Source of the DNA: an uncultured Methylophaga sp.
GTDB taxonomy: Bacteria; Pseudomonadota; Gammaproteobacteria; Nitrosococcales; Methylophagaceae
Direction of reading: 5' to 3'
Length of the DNA: 16,346 nt
Assembly (NCBI GenBank): GCA_947631375.1
Contig: CANRLD010000014.1
Span: forward strand, 1 to 16,346
The translations under genes and the position numbers were made by a program. The notes under the pieces are model-generated. The model did not search any database. It was not told the origin of the DNA and worked only from the letters and a program-made list of their open reading frames with translations. Positions 1 to 6,873 of the stretch are shown piece after piece (position 1 is the stretch's first letter; each line of letters begins with the position of its first letter).

Positions 1-225
1 GCTGAGCCGAAAGCATTGATTCAAGTACGCGAGCTGACAGAAAACGGCATAAACTTCAATGTTTTTCCGTGGGTGAAAGCCGAAGATCTGAGAACGGTGA
101 AAGCCGATATCATCGAGCAAATAAAACTGGCCTTTGATGCAAATGACATCAGTATCCCTTATCCACAAATGGATATTCATATCAATAATGCAGATGCGGT
201 GCAAAATCGCCAGACAGAACAGTAA
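1..225 (+). CDS. MscS-family mechanosensitive ion channel, C-terminal fragment
   Basis: Frame 1 is open from the first base to a TAA at 223-225, giving the last 74 codons of a gene that starts outside the window. The tail (an FPWVKAEDL stretch, then a helix, then ISIPYPQMDIHI) matches the end of the cytoplasmic vestibule domain of small-conductance mechanosensitive channels. E. coli MscS ends with a similar FPYPQMD motif before a short polar tail. Such channels sit in the inner membrane and release solutes on osmotic downshock. The transmembrane part is not visible, so the subfamily cannot be named. The gene converges on gloB with 9 bases between the stop codons, and no terminator hairpin is visible in that gap. 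Confidence 0.78.
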   Translation, partial: AEPKALIQVRELTENGINFNVFPWVKAEDLRTVKADIIEQIKLAFDANDISIPYPQMDIHINNADAVQNRQTEQ

Positions 226-234
226 CGTATTTGT

Positions 235-1005
235 TTAAAACGAATCTTTCCAGGCGCGTAGTACTTTAAATACTGCTAATGGGGAATTCAGCGCCTGGCC
301 TGCATAAGCTTGCGCTGCTTTTTTTACCTCACTGAAGTCGCAGCGCAGAAAGGGATTCGTGCGCTTTTCTTCATGCAGTTTTGCTGGAACAGTGGCGATA
401 TTCTGATTTCGCAATGCCCTGACGCTGGCGATACGCTCCAGCAGATGCGGATTGCTTGGTTCTACGGCGATAGCAAACTGCAAATTTGCCAGGGTGTATT
501 CATGGGCGCAGAAGACGTTGGTGTCATCCGCCAGTTGTTTCAGTGTTTGCAGCGAGTAAAACAGTTGTTCAGCGGTGCCGCCTAACAAGCGACCACAACC
601 ACCGGCAAATAAAGTATCACCGCAGAACAGGTTATTTTCTAACAGATAACTGATGTGTCCCGGTGTGTGGCCTGGCGTATCAAGAATTTGCAAGGCCGGG
701 AAGGCGGCATCGATTATTTTAGTCGTCTGCGCTGCCAGCGAGATATCGAGCGTTTTAATCCTTTCTCGCTGGGGACCGAAAACAGTAAGATCGTATAAGT
801 CCTTAAGTCGCTGGATACCGCCTACGTGATCATGGTGATGATGTGTTACCAGTATGGCAACGGGGTGTAGTCCATTTTGTTCGACAAAACGGATCACCGG
901 ATCAGCGTCACCCGGATCAATGATTAAGGCTTTCTGATCCTGTGCTGACTGTATCAGCCAGATATAATTATCCGTAAATGCGTTTACGGCATGAATTTGG
1001 AACAT
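235..1005 (-). CDS. gloB: Hydroxyacylglutathione hydrolase (glyoxalase II)
   Basis: This 256-residue protein is the usual size for GloB (about 250). It hydrolyses S-lactoylglutathione to D-lactate and glutathione, the second step of cytosolic methylglyoxal detoxification. It is a metallo-beta-lactamase fold enzyme. The binuclear metal motif THHHHDH is at residues 54-60 (ligands H55, H57, D59, H60). Further ligands fit H113 in PGHTPGH, D130 in FCGDTLF and H168 in CAHEY. The C-terminal part carries the substrate-binding helices, including KRTNPFLR. The ATG at 1005 is preceded by an AGGAG ribosome site, which supports this start. It is divergent from the yafS-like gene, as in E. coli, where gloB, yafS, rnhA and dnaQ are also neighbours. 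Confidence 0.96.
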   Translation of the reverse strand: MFQIHAVNAFTDNYIWLIQSAQDQKALIIDPGDADPVIRFVEQNGLHPVAILVTHHHHDHVGGIQRLKDLYDLTVFGPQRERIKTLDISLAAQTTKIIDAAFPALQILDTPGHTPGHISYLLENNLFCGDTLFAGGCGRLLGGTAEQLFYSLQTLKQLADDTNVFCAHEYTLANLQFAIAVEPSNPHLLERIASVRALRNQNIATVPAKLHEEKRTNPFLRCDFSEVKKAAQAYAGQALNSPLAVFKVLRAWKDSF

Positions 1006-1035
1006 GGTTAACTCCTGGCAGACAACCTATGTGTG

Positions 1036-1065
1036 ATTATAAAGAGCGTAATCGCGAGATGACAC
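1036..1065 (-). promoter_or_regulatory. Probable sigma-70 promoter of gloB
   Basis: Read on the minus strand there is a perfect TATAAT -10 box (plus-strand 1036-1041). A GTGTCA -35 box (1060-1065, 4 of 6 matches to TTGACA) lies 18 bases further upstream. The -10 is about 30 bases before the gloB ATG. The -35 overlaps the first codons of the divergent yafS-like gene. The call rests on box matches only. Confidence 0.5.
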
Positions 1066-1754
1066 AGTGGTGGCACTCGTCACTTGCTGAGTATTTACAG
1101 GGGCAGGAGCAGCAGTGGCTACAGCATCAGCAAACCATGTTGCATGGCTATTTTCAACTGCAACTTGGGGGCCAGACGGTCATTTTACCGCCTTCGACCC
1201 ACCACTGTTACCAAGCGTTGCTGGGGGAGTACGGGCAGTTTTATGCTGAACTCGAACAATTGCCATTGAAGTCTGCCAGCATCGATGTGTTGTTATTACA
1301 GCATGTCTTGGAATTTTCCCGGCAACCACATCAAGTATTACGCGAAGCGGACCGGGTGTTAACGGAGGATGGCACCTTAGTGTTGTTATGTTTTAACCCA
1401 TTCAGCTTGTGGGGGGGGCGGCGCGTGTTTTCTTGGCAGGATCAGATGCCGTGGCGCGGACAGTTTTTTTCCCGGCAACGCCTGAAAGACTGGCTGTCTT
1501 TGCTGGGCTTTGACATTATTGAAGCGCGCTCCTTGCTCTATGCACCACCGCTGAAAAGCACAGTCTGGCAGGAGCGCAGTGTATTTATAGAACGATGGGG
1601 GATGCGGCTTTGGCCTTGTTTTGGCGGGGTGACGGCAATTGTTGCAAAAAAACGCACACTGCTGGTCAGACCATTACCAAGCCGCTGGCAAAATAGAAAA
1701 TTATTTACCAAGCCACAACTGGTCGCGTCTCCTGCGGCCCGAAAAGGACATTGA
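1059..1754 (+). CDS. yafS: YafS-like SAM-dependent methyltransferase
   Basis: With the ATG at 1059 this is a 231-residue protein beginning MTQWWHSSLAEYL. A longer form starting at the in-frame ATG at 1029, or further upstream, is possible but would run into the gloB promoter and start region. The core PLKSASIDVLLLQHVLEF, followed by VLREADRVLTEDGTLVLLCFNP, matches motifs II-III of class I (Methyltransf_11) methyltransferases. The SAM-binding glycine loop (motif I) is not recognisable where expected: only LQLGGQTVILPP is seen. That may reflect family divergence. Position between gloB and rnhA matches E. coli yafS, whose substrate is not established to my knowledge. Its TGA overlaps the rnhA ATG by one base, suggesting translational coupling. 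Confidence 0.85.
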   Translation: MTQWWHSSLAEYLQGQEQQWLQHQQTMLHGYFQLQLGGQTVILPPSTHHCYQALLGEYGQFYAELEQLPLKSASIDVLLLQHVLEFSRQPHQVLREADRVLTEDGTLVLLCFNPFSLWGGRRVFSWQDQMPWRGQFFSRQRLKDWLSLLGFDIIEARSLLYAPPLKSTVWQERSVFIERWGMRLWPCFGGVTAIVAKKRTLLVRPLPSRWQNRKLFTKPQLVASPAARKGH

Positions 1755-2197
1755 TGGAACAGATTGAACTGATTACTGATGGTGCCTGCAGTGGTAATCC
1801 CGGCCCGGGCGGCTGGGGCGCCATATTACGCGCCAAAGGAAACGAAAAAGAATTATCCGGTGGTGAAAAACTAACCACAAATAACCGTATGGAAATGATG
1901 GCTGTCATTGCAGGGCTTGAGGCATTGAAAAGACCCTGTCATGTTACGATTACCACCGATTCGCAATACGTGATGAAAGGTATGACGGAATGGTTAGCTG
2001 GCTGGAAAGCCAGAAACTGGCGAACGGCAGCCCGACAACCAGTTAAAAATGCTGATTTATGGCAACGCCTCGACGCTGCTGTACAACCGCATAAGGTTGA
2101 TTGGCGCTGGGTTCGTGGCCACGACGGCCATCCGGATAATGAGCGTGCCGATAAATTAGCGGTCGCCGCACGACTTTACGTTACACAACAGGATTAA
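1754..2197 (+). CDS. rnhA: Ribonuclease HI
   Basis: The 147-residue protein degrades the RNA strand of RNA-DNA hybrids in the cytoplasm, removing R-loops and primer remnants. The fold signature is complete. ITDGACSGNPGPGGWG opens the protein with catalytic D9. E47 lies in NNRMEMMA, D69 in TTDSQYV, H123 in VRGHDGH and D133 in ERADKLA. These correspond to D10, E48, D70, H124 and D134 of the E. coli enzyme. The start is the ATG at 1754, sharing its A with the stop of the preceding gene (TGATG). An AAGGA ribosome site lies 5 bases upstream. An in-frame TTG one codon earlier is less likely. dnaQ follows after three bases on the same strand, whereas in E. coli the two genes are divergent. Confidence 0.97.
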   Translation: MEQIELITDGACSGNPGPGGWGAILRAKGNEKELSGGEKLTTNNRMEMMAVIAGLEALKRPCHVTITTDSQYVMKGMTEWLAGWKARNWRTAARQPVKNADLWQRLDAAVQPHKVDWRWVRGHDGHPDNERADKLAVAARLYVTQQD

Positions 2198-2200
2198 CTA

Positions 2201-2932
2201 ATGGCAGAACACAGCGCGATACGACAGATCGTCCTTGATACCGAAACGACTGGTCTGAGCACGGCTGATGACCACCGTATTATCGAAATTGGTTGTGTGG
2301 AACTGATTAATCGACGCCTCACCGGGGCAACGTTTCATCAGTACATCAATCCGCAACGGGAAATTGATGCTGGCGCAGTTGAGGTGCACGGCATCACCAA
2401 TGATTTTCTGGCAGACAAGCCGCTGTTTGCTGATATTGCTGAGGATTTTCTGCGTTTTGTCGATGGCGCGGAGCTGGTTATTCATAACGCCGTGTTTGAC
2501 GTCGGGTTTTTAAATCATGAACTTGCCAAGGTGGGTAATCTGCCGATGATTGATAGCATCTGCAGCGTTCTCGACACCCTGAAAATGGCGCGGGACAAAC
2601 ATCCCGGACAGAAAAATAATCTTGATACCTTGTGCAGGCGCTATGGCGTAGATAACTCAAACCGTGAATTGCACGGCGCGTTGCTGGATGCTGAGATTCT
2701 TGCGGACGTCTACCTGATGATGACAGGTGGGCAGGTCAGCCTGACACTCGTGGCCGAGGAAGATGAAACCCAACAGGCGGATGAGCAGGAGGCTGTCGGG
2801 ATAATTGAGCGACCAAAAACGACATTAAAAGTGATTCAGGCTGATACGCAAGAGCTGGCTGCGCACCAGGCAATGCTGGAAAAGCTCCAGAGCAGTAGTG
2901 GTGGAAACTGTGTTTGGCTGAAAGAAAGATAA
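2201..2932 (+). CDS. dnaQ: DNA polymerase III subunit epsilon (3'-5' proofreading exonuclease)
   Basis: The 243-residue length equals that of E. coli DnaQ. This is the proofreading subunit of the replicative polymerase core. DEDDh exonuclease motifs are intact: Exo I VLDTETTGL (D13, E15), Exo II VIHNAVFDVGF (D100) and Exo III ELHGALLDAEILADVY (H158, D163). Just after the exonuclease domain, QVSLTL at residues 178-183 fits a sliding-clamp binding motif, like the one known in E. coli epsilon. The acidic linker (AEEDETQQADEQEA) and a C-terminal segment that would contact the alpha subunit follow. It starts three bases after rnhA, with an AGGA ribosome site in the rnhA tail, so the two are almost certainly cotranscribed. 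Confidence 0.96.
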   Translation: MAEHSAIRQIVLDTETTGLSTADDHRIIEIGCVELINRRLTGATFHQYINPQREIDAGAVEVHGITNDFLADKPLFADIAEDFLRFVDGAELVIHNAVFDVGFLNHELAKVGNLPMIDSICSVLDTLKMARDKHPGQKNNLDTLCRRYGVDNSNRELHGALLDAEILADVYLMMTGGQVSLTLVAEEDETQQADEQEAVGIIERPKTTLKVIQADTQELAAHQAMLEKLQSSSGGNCVWLKER

Positions 2933-2962
2933 CCGTACTGGCAGAAAAAGTTCAATTTATTG

Positions 2963-2990
2963 CTTGAAATCAGATTTTTTATCCCCAGAT
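2963..2990 (+). promoter_or_regulatory. Heat-shock (sigma-32) promoter of grpE
   Basis: CTTGAAA at 2963-2969 and CCCCAGAT at 2983-2990 are separated by 13 bases. This matches the RpoH consensus (CTTGAAA, 13-14 bases, CCCCATnT) with one mismatch in the -10 element. Transcription would begin near 2997, about 30 bases before the grpE ATG. The context of a GrpE-DnaK-DnaJ chaperone block fits. Confidence 0.87.
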
Positions 2991-3028
2991 AGATGCTTTG
3001 TGTTGAGCAAATGCGGAATTGAAAAATC

Positions 3029-3580
3029 ATGAGCAATGAAGAAATCGAAAAATCGACGACCGATGCGGAGTTCGTTGAATCCACCCTGGAAACAGAGCAG
3101 CAGGGCGGTGGTGCTGAAAGTGATGTCATAAAACAGCTGGAAGAAGCACGCAACAAAGCCGATGAAAACTGGAACGAGCTGCTACGTGCCAGAGCCGATC
3201 TGGAAAATCTGCGACGCAGACACAGCCGAGATCTGGAAAATGCTCACAAGCATGCGCTGGATAAGTTTGTCACCGAGTTATTACCTATTTGCGACAGCCT
3301 TGAATACGGTCTGGATGCGGCTAAAACACCAGAAGCCAATCTGGAAGCCGTGCGTGACGGTATGGAAATGACGCTGAAAATGTTCATGAGCTCGATCGGC
3401 AAGTTCGGTCTGGAACAAGTAGATCCTCAAAATGAAGCCTTTGATCCGGAATTACATCAGGCGATGGCAATGCAGCCGGCAGAAGGCGTAGAAGCAAATC
3501 AGGTATTGACGGTGATGCAGAAAGGCTATCGCTTTAATGGTCGTTTGCTGCGTCCGGCGATGGTCGTGGTTTCGCAATAA
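3029..3580 (+). CDS. grpE: GrpE, nucleotide exchange factor of DnaK
   Basis: The 183-residue protein releases ADP from DnaK to reset the chaperone cycle. It has an acidic disordered N-terminus (about 1-35). A long charged coiled-coil helix follows (about 36-85, containing NWNELLRARADLENLRRR), which mediates dimerisation and thermosensing. The C-terminal beta domain ends with the family signature GYRFNGRLLRPAMVVVS. The length is close to E. coli GrpE (197). The start ATG at 3029 has only a weak, distant GCGGAA ribosome site. The sigma-32 promoter lies just upstream and dnaK follows after 100 bases, preceded by its own sigma-32 promoter. This indicates coordinated heat-shock induction with independent control of dnaK. 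Confidence 0.97.
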   Translation: MSNEEIEKSTTDAEFVESTLETEQQGGGAESDVIKQLEEARNKADENWNELLRARADLENLRRRHSRDLENAHKHALDKFVTELLPICDSLEYGLDAAKTPEANLEAVRDGMEMTLKMFMSSIGKFGLEQVDPQNEAFDPELHQAMAMQPAEGVEANQVLTVMQKGYRFNGRLLRPAMVVVSQ

Positions 3581-3598
3581 CCGGATCAAAATTAAGGG

Positions 3599-3627
3599 CT
3601 TGAAATCACTATTTCGTGCCCCATCTA
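3599..3627 (+). promoter_or_regulatory. Heat-shock (sigma-32) promoter of dnaK
   Basis: CTTGAAA (3599-3605), a 13-base spacer and CCCCATCTA (3619-3627) form an essentially perfect RpoH promoter. Transcription should begin near 3634-3636, leaving a leader of about 45 bases before dnaK. Element spacing is identical to the grpE promoter. Confidence 0.94.
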
Positions 3628-3636
3628 TATCACAGC

Positions 3637-3649
3637 GGCTGGAACAGCC
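3637..3649 (+). other. Small hairpin at the 5' end of the dnaK leader
   Basis: GGCTG at 3637-3641 pairs with CAGCC at 3645-3649 around a GAA loop. If transcription starts near 3634-3636, this hairpin would sit at the very 5' end of the dnaK mRNA, where such structures often stabilise transcripts. It is short and could be chance. Confidence 0.3.
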
Positions 3650-3680
3650 AGACATACTAAGTACGATGGAGTAAAAAATT

Positions 3681-5603
3681 ATGGCAAGAATTATTGGGAT
3701 TGACTTGGGCACGACCAACTCGTGCGTTGCAGTGATGGATGACGGTAAAGCCCGTGTGATAGAGAACAGCGAAGGCGATCGTACAACACCTTCCATCATT
3801 GCTTTTAATAAAGACAATGAAGTTATGGTTGGCCAGTCTGCCAAACGTCAGGCGGTGACCAACCCGAAAAATACACTGTACGCCATTAAACGACTGATTG
3901 GTCGCAAGTTTAAAGACGATGCCGTGCAGCGCGATATCGCGATGGTGCCTTATAGCATTGTGGAAGCAGACAATGGCGATGCCTGGGTCGAGGCCAATGG
4001 TAAGAAAATGGCGCCACCAGAAATTTCTGCGCGGGTTTTGATGAAAATGAAAAAAACCGCAGAAGAGTTTCTTGGTGAAGAAGTTACTCAGGCTGTTGTG
4101 ACGGTACCGGCTTACTTTAACGATTCACAGCGTCAGGCAACCAAGGACGCGGGTAAAATTGCCGGTCTGGAAGTCAAGCGGATCATCAATGAGCCAACTG
4201 CTGCGGCACTGGCTTATGGTATGGATAAAAAGCGTGGTGACTCCACGGTCGTTGTTTATGACTTGGGTGGTGGTACTTTTGACGTATCGATTATCGAAAT
4301 TGCCGATATTGAAGGCGAGCATCAGTTTGAAGTATTGGCGACCAACGGTGATACCTTCCTGGGTGGTGAAGACTTTGACCAGCGTATTATTGATTTCCTG
4401 GTTGCCGAATTCAAAAAAGACCAAAGTGTTGATCTGAGTAAAGATCCGCTGGCATTACAGCGGCTGAAAGATGCTGCAGAGAAAGCCAAAATCGAACTGT
4501 CTTCCAGCCAGCAAACAGACATTAATCTGCCATACATTACTGCGGATGCCAGTGGTCCTAAACATCTGGAAATCCGTCTGACCCGCGCCAAACTGGAGTC
4601 TCTGGTAGAAGATCTGATTGCTCGCAGTATGGAACCATGCAAAGTCGCACTGAAAGATGCTGGCCTGAGTGTCTCTGACATTAACGACGTGATTCTGGTT
4701 GGTGGACAGACCCGCATGCCGAAAGTGCAGGAAGCGGTGAAAGAAATGTTTGGTAAAGAGCCTCGTCGCGATGTGAATCCTGATGAAGCCGTCGCTGTTG
4801 GTGCGGCTATCCAGGCAGCTGTGCTGGCGGGTGATGTTAAAGACGTATTGCTTTTGGACGTGACACCATTAAGCCTCGGCATTGAAACAATGGGCGGTGT
4901 GATGACCAAACTGGTTGAGAAGAACACCACCATTCCGACAAAGGCACAACAAGTGTTTTCGACGGCAGATGATAATCAGCCTGCGGTCACTATTCACGTA
5001 CTGCAAGGTGAGCGTGAAATGGCTTCTGCCAATAAATCGCTGGGACGTTTTGACCTGGCGGATATTCCACCGGCACCACGCGGCACACCGCAAATTGAAG
5101 TCACGTTCGATATTGATGCTAACGGTATTCTGAATGTATCGGCGAAAGACAAAGCCACCGGTAAAGAGCAGTCGATTGTGATTAAAGCGTCAAGCGGCCT
5201 GTCTGAGGAAGAAGTGGAAAAAATGGTTAAGGATGCGGAAGCGCATGCTGATGAAGACCGTAAATTCCATGAGTTGGTTACAGCGCGTAATCAGGCCGAT
5301 GGTTTAATTCATGCAACCAACAAGTCACTGGCAGATTTGGGTGACAAAGTGGAGGCAGATGAAAAGGCCAACATTGAAGCAGCCATTGAAGCCTTACAAG
5401 AAGCGCTGAAAGGCGAAGACAAGGCGGACATTGAAGCTAAAACAACCGCACTGTCTGAGGTGGCAGGTAAATTAGCCGAGCGTGCTTATGCAGAAAATGC
5501 AGAAGCAGGTAATAGCGATGCGGCTGATGGTGCATCTGCACAAAATGATGATGTCGTTGATGCTGAGTTTGAAGAAGTTGATGACGACAAGAAAAACGCG
5601 TAA
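3681..5603 (+). CDS. dnaK: Molecular chaperone DnaK (Hsp70)
   Basis: This 640-residue ATP-driven cytosolic chaperone binds exposed hydrophobic peptides and works with DnaJ and GrpE. The nucleotide-binding domain shows GIDLGTTNSCVAV (phosphate 1), VVYDLGGGTFDVSI (phosphate 2) and ILVGGQTRMPKVQE (adenosine region). The hydrophobic linker DVLLLDVTPLSLG leads into the substrate-binding beta domain (ETMGGVMTKLVEKNTTIPT, VLQGERE) and the helical lid. The acidic tail contains DAEFEEVDDD, a bacterial DnaK C-terminal motif. The length matches E. coli (638). The ATG at 3681 has a GGAG ribosome site at 3668-3671. It is driven by its own sigma-32 promoter, and possibly also by read-through from grpE. Confidence 0.98.
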   Translation: MARIIGIDLGTTNSCVAVMDDGKARVIENSEGDRTTPSIIAFNKDNEVMVGQSAKRQAVTNPKNTLYAIKRLIGRKFKDDAVQRDIAMVPYSIVEADNGDAWVEANGKKMAPPEISARVLMKMKKTAEEFLGEEVTQAVVTVPAYFNDSQRQATKDAGKIAGLEVKRIINEPTAAALAYGMDKKRGDSTVVVYDLGGGTFDVSIIEIADIEGEHQFEVLATNGDTFLGGEDFDQRIIDFLVAEFKKDQSVDLSKDPLALQRLKDAAEKAKIELSSSQQTDINLPYITADASGPKHLEIRLTRAKLESLVEDLIARSMEPCKVALKDAGLSVSDINDVILVGGQTRMPKVQEAVKEMFGKEPRRDVNPDEAVAVGAAIQAAVLAGDVKDVLLLDVTPLSLGIETMGGVMTKLVEKNTTIPTKAQQVFSTADDNQPAVTIHVLQGEREMASANKSLGRFDLADIPPAPRGTPQIEVTFDIDANGILNVSAKDKATGKEQSIVIKASSGLSEEEVEKMVKDAEAHADEDRKFHELVTARNQADGLIHATNKSLADLGDKVEADEKANIEAAIEALQEALKGEDKADIEAKTTALSEVAGKLAERAYAENAEAGNSDAADGASAQNDDVVDAEFEEVDDDKKNA

Positions 5604-5620
5604 TCACCCTGCATAACCAT

Positions 5621-5660
5621 CAAGACAGGCGTAGGCATCAGGCCTGCGCCTGTCTTGTTT
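5621..5660 (+). terminator. Strong hairpin between dnaK and dnaJ (partial terminator or processing site)
   Basis: Positions 5621-5636 pair with 5642-5657: 16 base pairs including one T-G wobble, with a 5-base loop (ATCAG). The hairpin is followed by only TTT before AAGAGA. The stem is far stronger than needed for a terminator, but the U-tract is short. Partial termination or RNA-stabilising processing is therefore likelier than complete termination. It would lower dnaJ expression relative to dnaK. Confidence 0.7.
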
Positions 5661-5682
5661 AAGAGATACAAGAAAAACAAAC

Positions 5683-6789
5683 ATGGCCAAACAAGACTAT
5701 TACGAGCTACTGGGGGTAGCACGCACTGCGACAGAAGCTGAGATCAAAAAAGCATACCGTCGTATGGCGATGAAATATCATCCAGATCGCAATCCGGATG
5801 ATGCTACTGCCGAAGCAAAGTTCAAAGAGGTAAAAGAAGCTTACGAAATTCTTTCTGATAGCCAAAAGCGTGCGGCTTATGATCAGTTTGGTCATGCTGG
5901 TGTGGATGGCAGTGCGGGTGGCGGATTCAGAAGTTCTGGTGGTTTTAGCGATATTTTTGGCGATGTATTCAATGATATTTTTGGTGGTGGCGGCAGCAGC
6001 CAGAGTTTTCGTGGTGCCGACTTACGTTACCGCCTTGATCTGACATTAGAAGAAGCCGTCGCCGGTACCACCGCTAAAATTCGCATTCCGGTTAACGTGG
6101 AATGTAAAACCTGTGAGGGCAGTGGTGCCAAAAAAGGCACTCAGCCTGTGACATGTACAACCTGTGGTGGTCATGGTCAGGTGCGCATCCAGCAAGGTTT
6201 CTTTACGGTGCAGCAGGCGTGTCCGCACTGTCGTGGCACTGGCAAGATGATTCAGGACCCCTGTGCAGATTGTCATGGCGAGGGAGTCGTACAGGAGCAT
6301 AAAACGCTGTCTGTCAAAGTGCCTGCTGGTGTGGATACCGGCGACAGGATTCGTCTTGCCGGTGAAGGTGAAGCCGGCTCGCGCGGTGCCCCCGCAGGTG
6401 ACTTGTACGTTGAGGTAGCTGTTAAGCGCCACGATGTATTTACCCGCGATGGCAATAACCTGTTTTCTGACGTGCCAATCAGTTTTACCACGGCCTGCCT
6501 GGGCGGTGAGGTCGAAGTACCGACTCTGGCAGGTAAAGCCGTATTGAAAATCCCGGAAGGTACGCAGACCGGCCAACAGTTCAGGCTGCGTGAAAAAGGT
6601 GTCAAATCGGTGCGCACAGGTGAAATTGGTGACCTGATGTGTCGGGTTATTATTGAAACCCCCGTTAAACTGTCCAAAAAACAAAAAGCTCTATTGCAGG
6701 AGTTTGCTGACACCATGGAAGGGACGGGGGCAACACATAGCCCAAAACATGAATCGTGGCTTGATGCAGTAAAGCGTTTTTTTGAATAA
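5683..6789 (+). CDS. dnaJ: Co-chaperone DnaJ (Hsp40)
   Basis: This 368-residue type I Hsp40 delivers substrates to DnaK and stimulates its ATPase. The order is canonical. The J domain is at 1-70 with HPD at 33-35. A Gly/Phe-rich linker (about 75-110) contains repeated FSDIFGDVF and FNDIFGGG units. The zinc domain has four CxxCxGxG repeats at C141, C158, C180 and C194. Two C-terminal beta domains and a dimerisation tail follow. E. coli DnaJ has 376 residues. The start ATG at 5683 fits MAKQDYYELLGV, but its ribosome site is weak: only A-rich AAGAAAAAC lies near. Together with the upstream hairpin, this suggests lower expression than dnaK. No separate sigma-32 promoter is visible before it. Confidence 0.98.
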   Translation: MAKQDYYELLGVARTATEAEIKKAYRRMAMKYHPDRNPDDATAEAKFKEVKEAYEILSDSQKRAAYDQFGHAGVDGSAGGGFRSSGGFSDIFGDVFNDIFGGGGSSQSFRGADLRYRLDLTLEEAVAGTTAKIRIPVNVECKTCEGSGAKKGTQPVTCTTCGGHGQVRIQQGFFTVQQACPHCRGTGKMIQDPCADCHGEGVVQEHKTLSVKVPAGVDTGDRIRLAGEGEAGSRGAPAGDLYVEVAVKRHDVFTRDGNNLFSDVPISFTTACLGGEVEVPTLAGKAVLKIPEGTQTGQQFRLREKGVKSVRTGEIGDLMCRVIIETPVKLSKKQKALLQEFADTMEGTGATHSPKHESWLDAVKRFFE

Positions 6790-6805
6790 GCTGTTTGCCA
6801 ATAAG

Positions 6806-6845
6806 AAGCTGACCGGGTTATTTTTCCAGTCAGCTTTTATTTTCT
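6806..6845 (+). terminator. Rho-independent terminator after dnaJ
   Basis: AAGCTGAC (6806-6813) pairs with GTCAGCTT (6829-6836) around a 15-base loop, in which a GG/CC pair may extend the stem. It is followed by a T-rich tract, TTATTTTCT. It ends the heat-shock unit before dapB. Confidence 0.78.
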
Positions 6846-6873
6846 GAACCTACGCCATAAGGAATTGTTAGCC

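Noticed and set aside
310..585. 91-codon plus-strand frame inside gloB
   Set aside because: It is a shadow of the intact gloB on the minus strand with no recognisable protein features.
2933..2962. Possible terminator after dnaQ
   Set aside because: The A- and T-rich sequence before the grpE promoter shows no stem followed by a T-run, so read-through into grpE cannot be excluded.
4322..4933. 203-codon open frame antisense to dnaK
   Set aside because: Long antisense frames opposite Hsp70 genes are a well-known consequence of codon bias. The Ser/Arg-rich translation resembles no protein, and dnaK is intact on the other strand.
5926..6003. Repetitive Gly/Phe-coding stretch in dnaJ considered as a DNA repeat
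   Set aside because: The repetition (DIFGDVF, DIFGGG) is the normal G/F-rich linker of DnaJ, not a separate repeat element.
6046..6684. 212-codon open frame antisense to dnaJ
   Set aside because: It lies wholly within an intact dnaJ, and its Thr/Phe-rich composition mirrors the dnaJ codons. No ribosome site or family signature is visible.
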